Origin: Paenibacillus cookii
GTDB lineage: Bacteria; Bacillota; Bacilli; Paenibacillales; Paenibacillaceae
Assembly (NCBI RefSeq): GCF_018333375.1
Contig: NZ_BORW01000001.1
Span: 496,001-560,000 of the forward strand
DNA length: 64,000 nucleotides
Direction: 5' to 3'
Shown: positions 9,753-16,825 of the stretch, piece after piece
Layout: every line of letters starts with the position of its first letter
How positions within the stretch are numbered: the stretch's first letter is position 1
Program-made: the position numbers and the translations under genes
The notes under the pieces: model-generated
Told to the model about the DNA's origin: nothing
What the model saw: only the letters and a program-made list of their open reading frames with translations
Database searches by the model: none

Positions 9753-10109
9753 TTACCCCGCCGCCTGATCCGGAGGCGCGGTTTCCCCGCGTCCGGACCG
9801 TCCGCATAAATACATCGCGCCGCTGATCGGATCCACTTCCACGGCGTACGTGGCCACGCTGCCGGTATCCGGCTCGCATACCCGTCCGCTCGAAAGATCG
9901 ATCTTCCAATCATGCAGCGGACAATGGACAGCGCGGCCGCAAACCATTCCTTCGGAAAGTTTGCCGCCTTTATGCGGACATTTGTTTTCCACCGCCAGCA
10001 CGCTCCCGTCCGCCAAACGGAACAGCGCGATCTCGGTGCCTTCGAACAGGAAGGTCCGCGCCCCTTTGCGGTCGATGTCCGATACGTTGCCTATATGAAT
10101 TTTGGCCAT
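9753..10109 (-). CDS. nirD: Nitrite reductase (NAD(P)H) small subunit, Rieske-type
   Basis: 118 residues with a Rieske [2Fe-2S] fold: CPHKGG near residue 44 and CPLHDW near residue 63 provide the two Cys and two His ligands. NirD is the small subunit of assimilatory NAD(P)H nitrite reductase and partners NirB. It starts 13 nt after nirB and ends about 60 nt before nirC. The ~15 C-terminal residues are a Pro/Gly-rich tail beyond the usual domain. Confidence 0.95.
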   Translation of the reverse strand: MAKIHIGNVSDIDRKGARTFLFEGTEIALFRLADGSVLAVENKCPHKGGKLSEGMVCGRAVHCPLHDWKIDLSSGRVCEPDTGSVATYAVEVDPISGAMYLCGRSGRGETAPPDQAAG

Positions 10110-10122
10110 GAGCAGATCCTCC

Positions 10123-12558
10123 CTAGTTTCTTGCCGATGCCGCTTCCGGAAGCGGCTCGAAGTTTTTGCGCAGGGCGCCGTCCGCCACGATCTCCTTCCA
10201 CGGGTCGTTCAGCCTGCCGAGCGCCTGCTTCACCCGCGCGAAGAGGGCTATCCGGTCTTCCTTGTTCTCCAGCGCCTTTTTGACCGACTCCAACCCAACC
10301 CGCTCGATCCATACCGAGGTACGCTCGTTCCATTGGGCATTTTCCCGGTAGTATTGCAAAAATGCGCCTGCCCATTCGACGACCTCGTCTTCCGTCTTGA
10401 CCACGCAAAGCAGCTCCGTGGCCCGGACATGCACGCCGCCGTTGCCGCCGACATGCAGCTCCCAGCCGCCGTCGATGGCGACGACGCCAAAATCCTTGAT
10501 CGTCGCTTCCGCGCAGTTGCGGGGACATCCCGACACCGCAAGTTTTACTTTGGCCGGCGTATTCAGGCGCTCGAATTCTTTTTCAAGCCGGACCCCCATC
10601 CCGATGGAATCCTGCGTGCCGAAACGGCAGAAGGTGGAGCCGACGCAGGTTTTGACGGTCCGGAGCGCTTTGCCGTACGCATACCCCGAAGGCATGTCGA
10701 GTTCCGCCCACATGTTCGGAAGATCCTCTTTTTTGACTCCCAGCAGGTCGATCCGCTGCCCGCCCGTAATTTTGACCATCGGCACGTCGTATTTTTCCGC
10801 CACCTCGGCGATTTTTTTCAGTTCGGACGGGGACGTCACGCCGCCGTAAATCCGCGGGACGACCGAATAGGTGCCGTCCTTCTGGATATTGGCGTGGTAC
10901 CGTTCGTTCGTGAATCGGGATTCCTTCTCATCCGCGTACGATTCCGGGAACAGCATGCCCAAATAATAATTGAGCGACGGCCGGCATTTGGAGCATCCCT
11001 CCGGGTTGTTCCAGCCGAGCACATGCATCGTTTCCTGAACCGATTGCAGCTTCATCCGCGACATTTCGGCCACGATTTCGTCGCGGGTCAGCGTCGTGCA
11101 GCCGCATATGCCTTCTTTGGCCGGTTCCCCTGCCGCATCGCCCGCATAGAGCTGAACCAGACCCTGAACTAGCGGTTTGCAGCCGCCGCAGGAGCCCGAT
11201 GCTTTCGTGCAGGCCTTCACAGAGGCGACGGTCGTGCAGTTTTTCGTCAAAACGGCATCCTTGATCGTTTCTTTGGTCACTCCGTTGCAGCCGCAAATGA
11301 TTTCATCGTCGGCCATGGCCGCCAGGCGCTGCTCCGCCGTTTCGGTTCCCGAACCTTGCGCCGAAAATCCCAGCAGCAGCTCCTTCTCCCTGCCTTTGAC
11401 GGACTCCCCTTTTTTCATCAGCGAAAACAGCTTCGAGCCGTCGCTGGTATCGCCGAAAAGCACCGCGCCGATCAGGCGGTCTCCGGAAATGACGATTTTT
11501 TTGTATACTTGATCGACTTCGTCCTGGTAGCGCAGCGATCTTGCGCCCTCCGTTTCGGCAAAATGTCCCGCGGAAAAGACGTCCACGCCGGACACCTTCA
11601 ATTTCGTGGACGTGACCGAACCTGCATAACCTTCCGTCTCCGCGCCCGCCAAATGTTTCGCCAGCACGGCCCCCTGTTCATACAGCGGGGCAACGAGCCC
11701 GTACGTGATTCCCCGGTGTTCGGCGCATTCGCCGACCGCGTATATGCCCGGAATATTCGTCTGCATCAGGTCGTTGACCACGATCCCGCGGTTGACGGCG
11801 ATGCCGGCTTGGCGCGCAAGCTTCACGTTCGGCTTGATCCCGACGGCCATGACGATCAAATCCGCTTCCAGGCGGGTACGGTCGCTAAACACAAGCTCCC
11901 TCGCCCTCTTCCGGCCTGCGATTTCCTCGGAATGCTTGCGGAACAGAAACTTCATTCCTTGCGCTTCCAGCTCCTTCTGCAGCATTTTTGACGCCGTTTC
12001 ATCCAGCTGGCGTTCCATGAGATAAGGATGGATGTGCACGACCGTGACGTCCATCCCCAGGTGAAGCAGGCCCCTTGCCGCTTCCAGCCCGAGCAGGCCT
12101 CCGCCGATCACCGCTGCTTTTTTGTATTTCCGCGACGCTTCGAGCATCGTTTCGCAGTCTTTGATATCGCGGAAACCGATCACTCCTTCCTTGTCCGCAC
12201 CCGGCAGCGGAAGCATGAACGGATCGGAACCCGTCGCCAGAATCAACACGTCGTAATCGGCGGCTGCCCCCTTGTCCGAATACACTTTCCGCGCCAGCGG
12301 ATCGATCTGCGTGACCGTGTGCCCCGCGTGCAGACGGATCCGATGTTCCTCGTACCAGCTCCAATCGTTCAGGATGACTTCGCTCATGTCGGACCCGCCC
12401 GCGAGAACGGACGACAACATGATGCGGTTGTAGTTCGGATGGGGCTCGGACCCGAAAATCGTAATCTCATAGGCCTCCGGCGCAAGCTTCAGCACATGCT
12501 CGATCGTCCGGATGCCTGCCATGCCATTGCCAACCAGCACAAGCTTCTTCCTATCCAT
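10123..12558 (-). CDS. nirB: Nitrite reductase (NAD(P)H) large subunit
   Basis: 811 residues. Reduces nitrite to ammonium with six electrons from NAD(P)H. Order of domains: an FAD/NAD(P)-binding oxidoreductase (VGNGMAGIRTIE at the N terminus, second Rossmann motif GGGLLGLEAARG), BFD-like [2Fe-2S] domains (CGCNGVTKETI... and CGCTTLTRDEI...), and the C-terminal siroheme/4Fe-4S domain with CVGSTFC and SGCPRNC as cluster ligands. The start at ATG 12558 is preceded by GGAG; 15 extra upstream codons lack support. It is the first gene of nirB-nirD-nirC-cobA, and its 5' leader contains an ANTAR-type antitermination element and overlapping nitrogen-control sites. Confidence 0.97.
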   Translation of the reverse strand: MDRKKLVLVGNGMAGIRTIEHVLKLAPEAYEITIFGSEPHPNYNRIMLSSVLAGGSDMSEVILNDWSWYEEHRIRLHAGHTVTQIDPLARKVYSDKGAAADYDVLILATGSDPFMLPLPGADKEGVIGFRDIKDCETMLEASRKYKKAAVIGGGLLGLEAARGLLHLGMDVTVVHIHPYLMERQLDETASKMLQKELEAQGMKFLFRKHSEEIAGRKRARELVFSDRTRLEADLIVMAVGIKPNVKLARQAGIAVNRGIVVNDLMQTNIPGIYAVGECAEHRGITYGLVAPLYEQGAVLAKHLAGAETEGYAGSVTSTKLKVSGVDVFSAGHFAETEGARSLRYQDEVDQVYKKIVISGDRLIGAVLFGDTSDGSKLFSLMKKGESVKGREKELLLGFSAQGSGTETAEQRLAAMADDEIICGCNGVTKETIKDAVLTKNCTTVASVKACTKASGSCGGCKPLVQGLVQLYAGDAAGEPAKEGICGCTTLTRDEIVAEMSRMKLQSVQETMHVLGWNNPEGCSKCRPSLNYYLGMLFPESYADEKESRFTNERYHANIQKDGTYSVVPRIYGGVTSPSELKKIAEVAEKYDVPMVKITGGQRIDLLGVKKEDLPNMWAELDMPSGYAYGKALRTVKTCVGSTFCRFGTQDSIGMGVRLEKEFERLNTPAKVKLAVSGCPRNCAEATIKDFGVVAIDGGWELHVGGNGGVHVRATELLCVVKTEDEVVEWAGAFLQYYRENAQWNERTSVWIERVGLESVKKALENKEDRIALFARVKQALGRLNDPWKEIVADGALRKNFEPLPEAASARN

Positions 12559-12611
12559 ATATCCCGCTCCTTTCTCTATTTGAAGCCAGATGTTGCGGCC
12601 CATAAAACCAT

Positions 12612-12684
12612 AAAAAGCCTGCTTTTCGTTATCCGGGTAAAAAGCGCAAACGCACTTTCACGATCCGGGTTACGAAAGCAGGCT
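12612..12684 (-). terminator. Leader terminator of nirB (attenuator)
   Basis: The 5' arm at 12684-12672 pairs with the 3' arm at 12628-12616 (about 12 bp, one bulge), enclosing a second inner stem, and is followed by five U at 12616-12612, about 50 nt before the nirB start. The 5' arm includes the 3' side of the second hexaloop hairpin (12683-12678), so hairpin and terminator exclude each other. Confidence 0.85.
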
Positions 12685-12718
12685 CCATTGCCGCATTCAG
12701 GATACGCCATTGTATCCT
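12678..12718 (-). promoter_or_regulatory. Tandem hexaloop hairpins, ANTAR protein target
   Basis: Read on the minus strand, hairpin P1 (12718-12699) has a perfect 7-bp stem, AGGATAC with GTATCCT, and the six-base loop AAUGGC. Four bases later hairpin P2 (12694-12678) has a 5-bp stem with one bulged U and the loop AAUGGA. Known ANTAR targets are two adjacent hairpins with six-base loops having A at position 1 and G at position 4; both loops fit. P2 shares bases with the terminator at 12612-12684, so binding of the ANTAR protein would stabilise P2 and permit read-through into nirB. Confidence 0.9.
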
Positions 12719-12739
12719 TCCCATTTGTTCTTGAGCAAA

Positions 12740-12769
12740 AATATACCGTATGCCAGCGTCCCTTGTCAA
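12740..12769 (-). promoter_or_regulatory. nirB promoter
   Basis: On the minus strand -35 TTGACA (12769-12764), 18-bp spacer and -10 TATATT (12745-12740). Expected start near 12733 gives a leader of about 175 nt, beginning about 15 nt before hairpin P1. Confidence 0.8.
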
Positions 12770-12780
12770 CATATTTAACA
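12764..12780. promoter_or_regulatory. GlnR/TnrA box over the nirB -35
   Basis: TGTCA-N7-TAACA, a perfect match to the Firmicute nitrogen-control consensus TGTNA-N7-TNACA. One half-site contains the nirB -35 hexamer, so bound GlnR would block the promoter; an activating role cannot be excluded. Confidence 0.78.
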
Positions 12781-12806
12781 TAAAATCATCATTTATAATT
12801 AAAAAG

Positions 12807-12835
12807 TCGACATTTACAAGGTTTTTGTGTTATAT
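12807..12835 (+). promoter_or_regulatory. Probable promoter of the ANTAR gene
   Basis: -35 TCGACA (12807-12812), 17-bp spacer, -10 TTATAT (12830-12835). The -10 lies inside the second GlnR/TnrA box. Confidence 0.55.
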
Positions 12836-12844
12836 AAATTAACA
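12828..12844. promoter_or_regulatory. Second GlnR/TnrA box, over the ANTAR gene promoter
   Basis: TGTTA-N7-TAACA, again a perfect match. Its centre is 64 bp from the first box, about six helical turns, so the two sites could be bound on the same DNA face. Confidence 0.75.
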
Positions 12845-12886
12845 TCAAGATATGCATTTAGCAATTCAGAAGGGAGCGTGCCATAC

Positions 12887-13510
12887 ATGCGTTCGTTGCT
12901 CGTGATCCATCAACCGTCCGCTGATTTGGAGCGAAACGCATCCGATTCCATCGGAACGCATCGACCGGAATCCTTGCTTCGCTCCTGCGGCTACCAAGTC
13001 TGCCTTGCGAAAAACCCGGAACAGGCCGTAAATGGAATCGCCGAGGCGGACGGGACGGTGCTCCATTTGCCGATCGGCGACATCCCGTCGTGGAGCTGCA
13101 GACCGGAACAGCGGAAGCCGGCGCCGATTCTCTGGTGGTGCAATGATGACGTTTCCGCCCAATCTCTCAACTTATGTAAGGAAGATGTCATTATTGACGG
13201 AATCCTGTTTCTGGACATGATGGCGCATGAGCTGCACTGGACGCTTTTCCTGAGCTTCAGGCATTTTAGCGAAAGGCAGCAATGGAAAAGCGAAAAGCAG
13301 CAGCTTCTGGCACGGATCGAGGAACGGAAATGGATCGACAAAGCGAAAGGCATTTTATGCGAGCTGAAAAACATATCGGAGGCCGAAGCATATGACCTGC
13401 TGCGGAAGCAGGCCATGAACGAGCGGAAACGAATGGTCGACGTGGCAACTTCCATCGTCCGTCTTCACCCTTTGCTTCGCCCATCCGACTCCGGAGGGAT
13501 CAACACATGA
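12887..13510 (+). CDS. ANTAR domain antitermination regulator (nitrite/nitrate locus)
   Basis: 207 residues. The C-terminal ~55 residues, with LLARIEERKWIDKAKGI followed by ISEAEAYDLLRKQAMNE and RKRMVDVATSIV, are a clear ANTAR RNA-binding domain. A helical segment (about 115-150) likely dimerises. The N-terminal ~110 residues look like a degenerate receiver: the usual acidic pocket and phosphorylated Asp in a D-x-x-MP context are not recognisable, and no NIT or GAF domain is seen. Start at ATG 12887 with AGAAGGGAG upstream; an earlier ATG at 12827 lies over the promoter. Divergent from nirB, whose leader carries its expected target. Its stop overlaps the next gene's ATG by 4 bp. Confidence 0.9.
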   Translation: MRSLLVIHQPSADLERNASDSIGTHRPESLLRSCGYQVCLAKNPEQAVNGIAEADGTVLHLPIGDIPSWSCRPEQRKPAPILWWCNDDVSAQSLNLCKEDVIIDGILFLDMMAHELHWTLFLSFRHFSERQQWKSEKQQLLARIEERKWIDKAKGILCELKNISEAEAYDLLRKQAMNERKRMVDVATSIVRLHPLLRPSDSGGINT

Positions 13511-14544
13511 TGAATCGATGGTTAAAGGAAGTCGCCCGCGGCAAAAGGGGAGCCCGGGATTTGGCCTATGAAGAAGCGCTGCAGGCCGCGGAAGCCATTT
13601 TAGAAATGAAAGCAACCCCGGCGCAAATCGGCGCTTTCCTGATCGCCCAGCGGGTCAAGGAGGAAAGCGTGGAGGAGCTTGCGGCTTTCGTCGAGGCGTG
13701 CCGCAAGCATGCGGCACGGGCGCCGCTGCAGCAGGGCATCGACTGCGCCGCCCCGTATGACGGCCGCCGGACATCGTTTATGTCCGGTCTGGCCGTCGCG
13801 TTTGTGCTCGCTGCAGCCGGCCTTCCGGCGACGCTTCACGGCGCGGATCCGCTGCCTCCCAAATGGGGCGTCACGCTGCCGGACGTGCTGGCCGCGGCGG
13901 GCATCCCGCGGGCTTCGCTCGCCAAGAGCCGCTGCATTGCCGCGGCGCGGGAAACGGGCGTGTTGGTCGTCCACGCCGAAGACTGGTGTCCGCCGCTGAA
14001 GAGCCTCCGCCCGATCCGGGAGGAGCTGGGCATGCGAACCGTGCTGAACACGGCGGAGAAGTTCGCCGATTACGGCTGCTCCGCCTACCTGACTTTCGGC
14101 GTTTTTCACAGCACGATGTTTGACCGCATCGGCCGCCTGACCTCAAGGCTCGGTTACCGGAAAGGGATGGTCGTGCAGGGCAGCGAAGGTTCGGATGACC
14201 TGTACATTCACCGCCCTACGCGCATCTGCAGAATCGAAAACGGCGAAACCTGCCTCCAAATGATCGACCCGGAAACGTACGGCTTGGATACCCCGCTGCC
14301 CGAAAGAAGCTGGACCGCCGCCGAGCAGGCGGCCGCGACCGAACAGGCGCTGCAAAATGCGGGCCATATCGCCTTCATCCATCAGGTGCTGCTGAACGGC
14401 GCGGTTCGGCTTCATCTGGCGGAACGGGCGGACTCCATTGAAGAAGGGATCTATGCCTGCAAAGCGCTGCTCGAATCCGGCAGGCCGTGGGCGTTATACC
14501 GCCGGTGGATGGAGCTCGTTAAAAATCAGCCCTCCGCCGTATAA
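13507..14544 (+). CDS. TrpD2-like protein (anthranilate phosphoribosyltransferase fold), probably not a TrpD enzyme
   Basis: 345 residues resembling anthranilate phosphoribosyltransferase: an N-terminal helical bundle (ATPAQIGAFLIAQRVKEES), an alpha/beta core with AFVLAAAGLPATLHGADPL, and a C-terminal DDLYI segment. In true TrpD the PRPP loop is GTGGDG and the next motif KHGN; here the equivalents are APYDGR and LHGAD, so the glycine loop is lost and normal catalysis is doubtful. TrpD2 relatives such as E. coli YbiB bind nucleic acid rather than acting in tryptophan synthesis. No trp gene is nearby. The 4-bp ATGA overlap with the ANTAR gene implies equal expression and a linked function, perhaps as partner or inhibitor of the antiterminator. 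Confidence 0.82.
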   Translation: MMNRWLKEVARGKRGARDLAYEEALQAAEAILEMKATPAQIGAFLIAQRVKEESVEELAAFVEACRKHAARAPLQQGIDCAAPYDGRRTSFMSGLAVAFVLAAAGLPATLHGADPLPPKWGVTLPDVLAAAGIPRASLAKSRCIAAARETGVLVVHAEDWCPPLKSLRPIREELGMRTVLNTAEKFADYGCSAYLTFGVFHSTMFDRIGRLTSRLGYRKGMVVQGSEGSDDLYIHRPTRICRIENGETCLQMIDPETYGLDTPLPERSWTAAEQAAATEQALQNAGHIAFIHQVLLNGAVRLHLAERADSIEEGIYACKALLESGRPWALYRRWMELVKNQPSAV

Positions 14545-14575
14545 ATTTGCCGGCTTATATTCGCTTCTTGGGGTC

Positions 14576-14611
14576 AAAAAGCCCGCTGCATACGTTCTGC
14601 CTGCAGCGGGC
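14576..14611 (-). terminator. Intrinsic terminator of the VOC gene (may serve both strands)
   Basis: Perfect 10-bp stem, 14581-14590 with 14602-14611, followed on the minus strand by five T at 14580-14576. On the plus strand it follows the TrpD2-like gene but has only a weak T-tract. Confidence 0.85.
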
Positions 14612-14621
14612 CTCCTCTTGA

Positions 14622-15254
14622 TCAGCTAAATTCCAAGGCGCCGCCCCCTTGGACATGCGCCCTGATCGGAAAGATATCGGCGTTTTTTTCGGCAAAAAAC
14701 CAGCGCCGGCCCTTTTTTGCGACGATCAGCAGCCCGTGCTCATCTCCGACCGGGGCGAATTGGTCGCTGCCTTCCCGATACTTCGGAAACCCCCGGCCGA
14801 CAAGCTCATCCACAAACGGCGGCACGTCCTCCTTGACGATGCCGATTTCGCTGACGCAAAGCAGGCTTTCTGCTCCAAAAGGCCGGTCGGATGCGTCGTT
14901 CAGGCTATGCCTTGCGATCAGTTCCACGATATTGCCGGCGGGGTCCTCAAAATACAACGAGTGGGCGTCCCAATCGACCGAATACGTTTCGTCTTCGCCG
15001 TTTTCCCGGTTCAGCGCCGTTTTTCCGGAAATCCAGGCCTTCGCCTCCTTGAACTGATTTTCGGGGATGTTGAAAGCAAAGTGATAAAACGGCCGCCCCT
15101 CCGCCGTCTCCTCGAAGGTCAGCTTCGTTTCGCCGATGCCAAACGTGACGAAGCCGCTCCCTTGTGCGATGACCGGCACTCCTAAAACGTCTTTGTAAAA
15201 ATGTTTTATCGCACCCATTTCAGCGGTCTTAAACGTGATGTCCGTAAAACGCAT
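14622..15254 (-). CDS. VOC family (glyoxalase/dioxygenase-like) protein
   Basis: 210 residues. The N-terminal ~120 residues form a vicinal-oxygen-chelate module with HFYKDVLGVPV early and SLYFEDPAGNIVELIAR at the end of the repeat; the C-terminal part reads as a second, more divergent module (LLCVSEIGIVKEDVPPFVDEL). Some members are metal-dependent lyases or dioxygenases, others bind antibiotics; no substrate can be inferred. The start is placed at ATG 15254, 8 nt from AGGAGG; the ATG at 15260 lies only 2 nt from it. Stands alone. Confidence 0.83.
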   Translation of the reverse strand: MRFTDITFKTAEMGAIKHFYKDVLGVPVIAQGSGFVTFGIGETKLTFEETAEGRPFYHFAFNIPENQFKEAKAWISGKTALNRENGEDETYSVDWDAHSLYFEDPAGNIVELIARHSLNDASDRPFGAESLLCVSEIGIVKEDVPPFVDELVGRGFPKYREGSDQFAPVGDEHGLLIVAKKGRRWFFAEKNADIFPIRAHVQGGGALEFS

Positions 15255-15454
15255 TTCCATAACCTCCTTATCCGTCTGCGATTCTGTGTCTAGATCTTAT
15301 CGAATCGGCCTTCCTTTTTCAATACGGTGCATAAAACGCGGACGGGCGGCGGTCCTTTCCCCCCGCTTTATAAAAAAACGTCTATCGACGTACTTTCTTA
15401 ATAGACAGACCGCGTTAAGATGAAGTTTTTCTTGCAATGTCCATTCTGATATTA

Positions 15455-15480
15455 TAAAAAAGCCCCGGATCCCCCGGGGC
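15455..15480 (-). terminator. Intrinsic terminator of the lactonase gene
   Basis: Arms 15462-15468 and 15474-15480 (7 GC-rich pairs) followed on the minus strand by six T at 15461-15456. Confidence 0.85.
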
Positions 15481-15543
15481 TCTTGCTCATCATATGATGT
15501 TTTTCGGCAAAGTCCAATCCTTCGATCAAACCTTAAGCCCGTG

Positions 15544-16611
15544 TTAAAACCGGTCGGCCCAAACGCATACCGGCTTCGAAATTTCAACGGATTTACCCGT
15601 GAAAGCCAGCTTCCCGCTGGTTTCGTCGCGCGTGAAGACGGCCAGGTTGTTCGTATCCCGGTTCGCGACAAGCACGTAACGTCCGCCGGGAACGATCGAA
15701 AAATGGCGCGGATGCTTGCCTTCGGCCGCTGCATGCTGAACCGCCTGCAATCTGCCGTTTTCCGCGTCCACCGCGTACACGACGATGCTGTCATGCCCGC
15801 GGTTGGAGCCATACAGGTGACGTCCGTCTTCCGAAATCGTGATCTCCGCGCAGCCGTTCTCGACGTTGACGCCTTCCGGCAGCGTCGATACCGTTTCGAT
15901 TTCCGTCAGCGTTCCTTGATCCGCGTTATACCGGAATGCCGTCACCGTCGACTGCAGCTCGTTGATGACGTAAGCGAATTTTCCGTTCGGATGGAACACG
16001 AGGTGACGCGGACCGGCGCCTTCCTTCACTTTTGCTTCGCTCGTCGGAACAAGCTTCCCTTGCTCCCGGTCGATTTGGTATGTAAAAATCGTGTCCAGTC
16101 CCAAATCGCATACGAACAGGAAACGCTGGTCCGGGCTGTAGAAGGAGGAGTGGACGTGTGATTTTTGCTCCGGCTTGCTCCCTTCATGGTTGCGGATATC
16201 AAGCACTTGGCCGACGGTGCCGTCTTCCTTCAATTCAACCAGGCTGATCGAGCCTTTATGATAGCTTGCCAAGGTCAAATAGCGGTTATCCGCGCTGCGC
16301 TGGATGTGGCAGGACGGTCCGTTCAAGGCATTGGCGCGGCTGGTTTCCTTCAGCTTGCCTGCTTCCGCGTCGATCTGAAACGACACCGCGTCGCTCAGCT
16401 TCGACCCGTCCGCCGCGGCCGTTTCGCTGATCGCGTACAAAAGCCGCCGGGGCGTGTCCACATTCAGGAACGTCGGGTTTTTGAAGCCGGATAACTGATC
16501 GAGCCGGGTAAGTTCTCCGCTCGTTTCGTCGAATGCATATACATATACGCCGTCCGCAGATTCTTCGGCATAAGAACCTACGAATACGAGCATGCGCTGT
16601 TGGTCTGCCAT
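15544..16611 (-). CDS. Lactonase family protein (7-bladed propeller, 6-phosphogluconolactonase-like)
   Basis: 355 residues of the Pgl/YkgB lactonase family, a seven-bladed beta-propeller with repeated strands such as FVGSYAEES, GPSCHIQRSADNRYL, GPRHLVFHPNGKFAYV and HPRHFSIVPGGRYVLVANRDTNN. Members hydrolyse 6-phosphogluconolactone or related lactones; a role in gluconate metabolism would fit the neighbouring GMC/gluconate dehydrogenase-type genes. GAGGCG precedes the ATG at 16611. No signal peptide, so cytoplasmic. Confidence 0.9.
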   Translation of the reverse strand: MADQQRMLVFVGSYAEESADGVYVYAFDETSGELTRLDQLSGFKNPTFLNVDTPRRLLYAISETAAADGSKLSDAVSFQIDAEAGKLKETSRANALNGPSCHIQRSADNRYLTLASYHKGSISLVELKEDGTVGQVLDIRNHEGSKPEQKSHVHSSFYSPDQRFLFVCDLGLDTIFTYQIDREQGKLVPTSEAKVKEGAGPRHLVFHPNGKFAYVINELQSTVTAFRYNADQGTLTEIETVSTLPEGVNVENGCAEITISEDGRHLYGSNRGHDSIVVYAVDAENGRLQAVQHAAAEGKHPRHFSIVPGGRYVLVANRDTNNLAVFTRDETSGKLAFTGKSVEISKPVCVWADRF

Positions 16612-16775
16612 TTAATTCGCCTCTTCTCTAACATTTTATAGGACTTTTGCAAATCCAATATGAAAACATTGTATCATTTTCAGCCGGTTTCCGGCAAAGA
16701 TTTTCAAGCCGCGGGGGCTGCCTGACATCGGCCATTGCGCGGTCGTTCGGCCAAAAACAAGCGTTCCTTGCACAC

Positions 16776-16813
16776 AAAAACCGCCCCCGGATCCGGATGA
16801 TCCCCTGGGGCGG
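16776..16813 (-). terminator. Intrinsic terminator of the GMC oxidoreductase operon
   Basis: Arms 16781-16787 and 16807-16813 (7 GC pairs, further pairing inside) followed on the minus strand by five T at 16780-16776. Confidence 0.85.
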
Positions 16814-16825
16814 CTGTTGAAGGTG

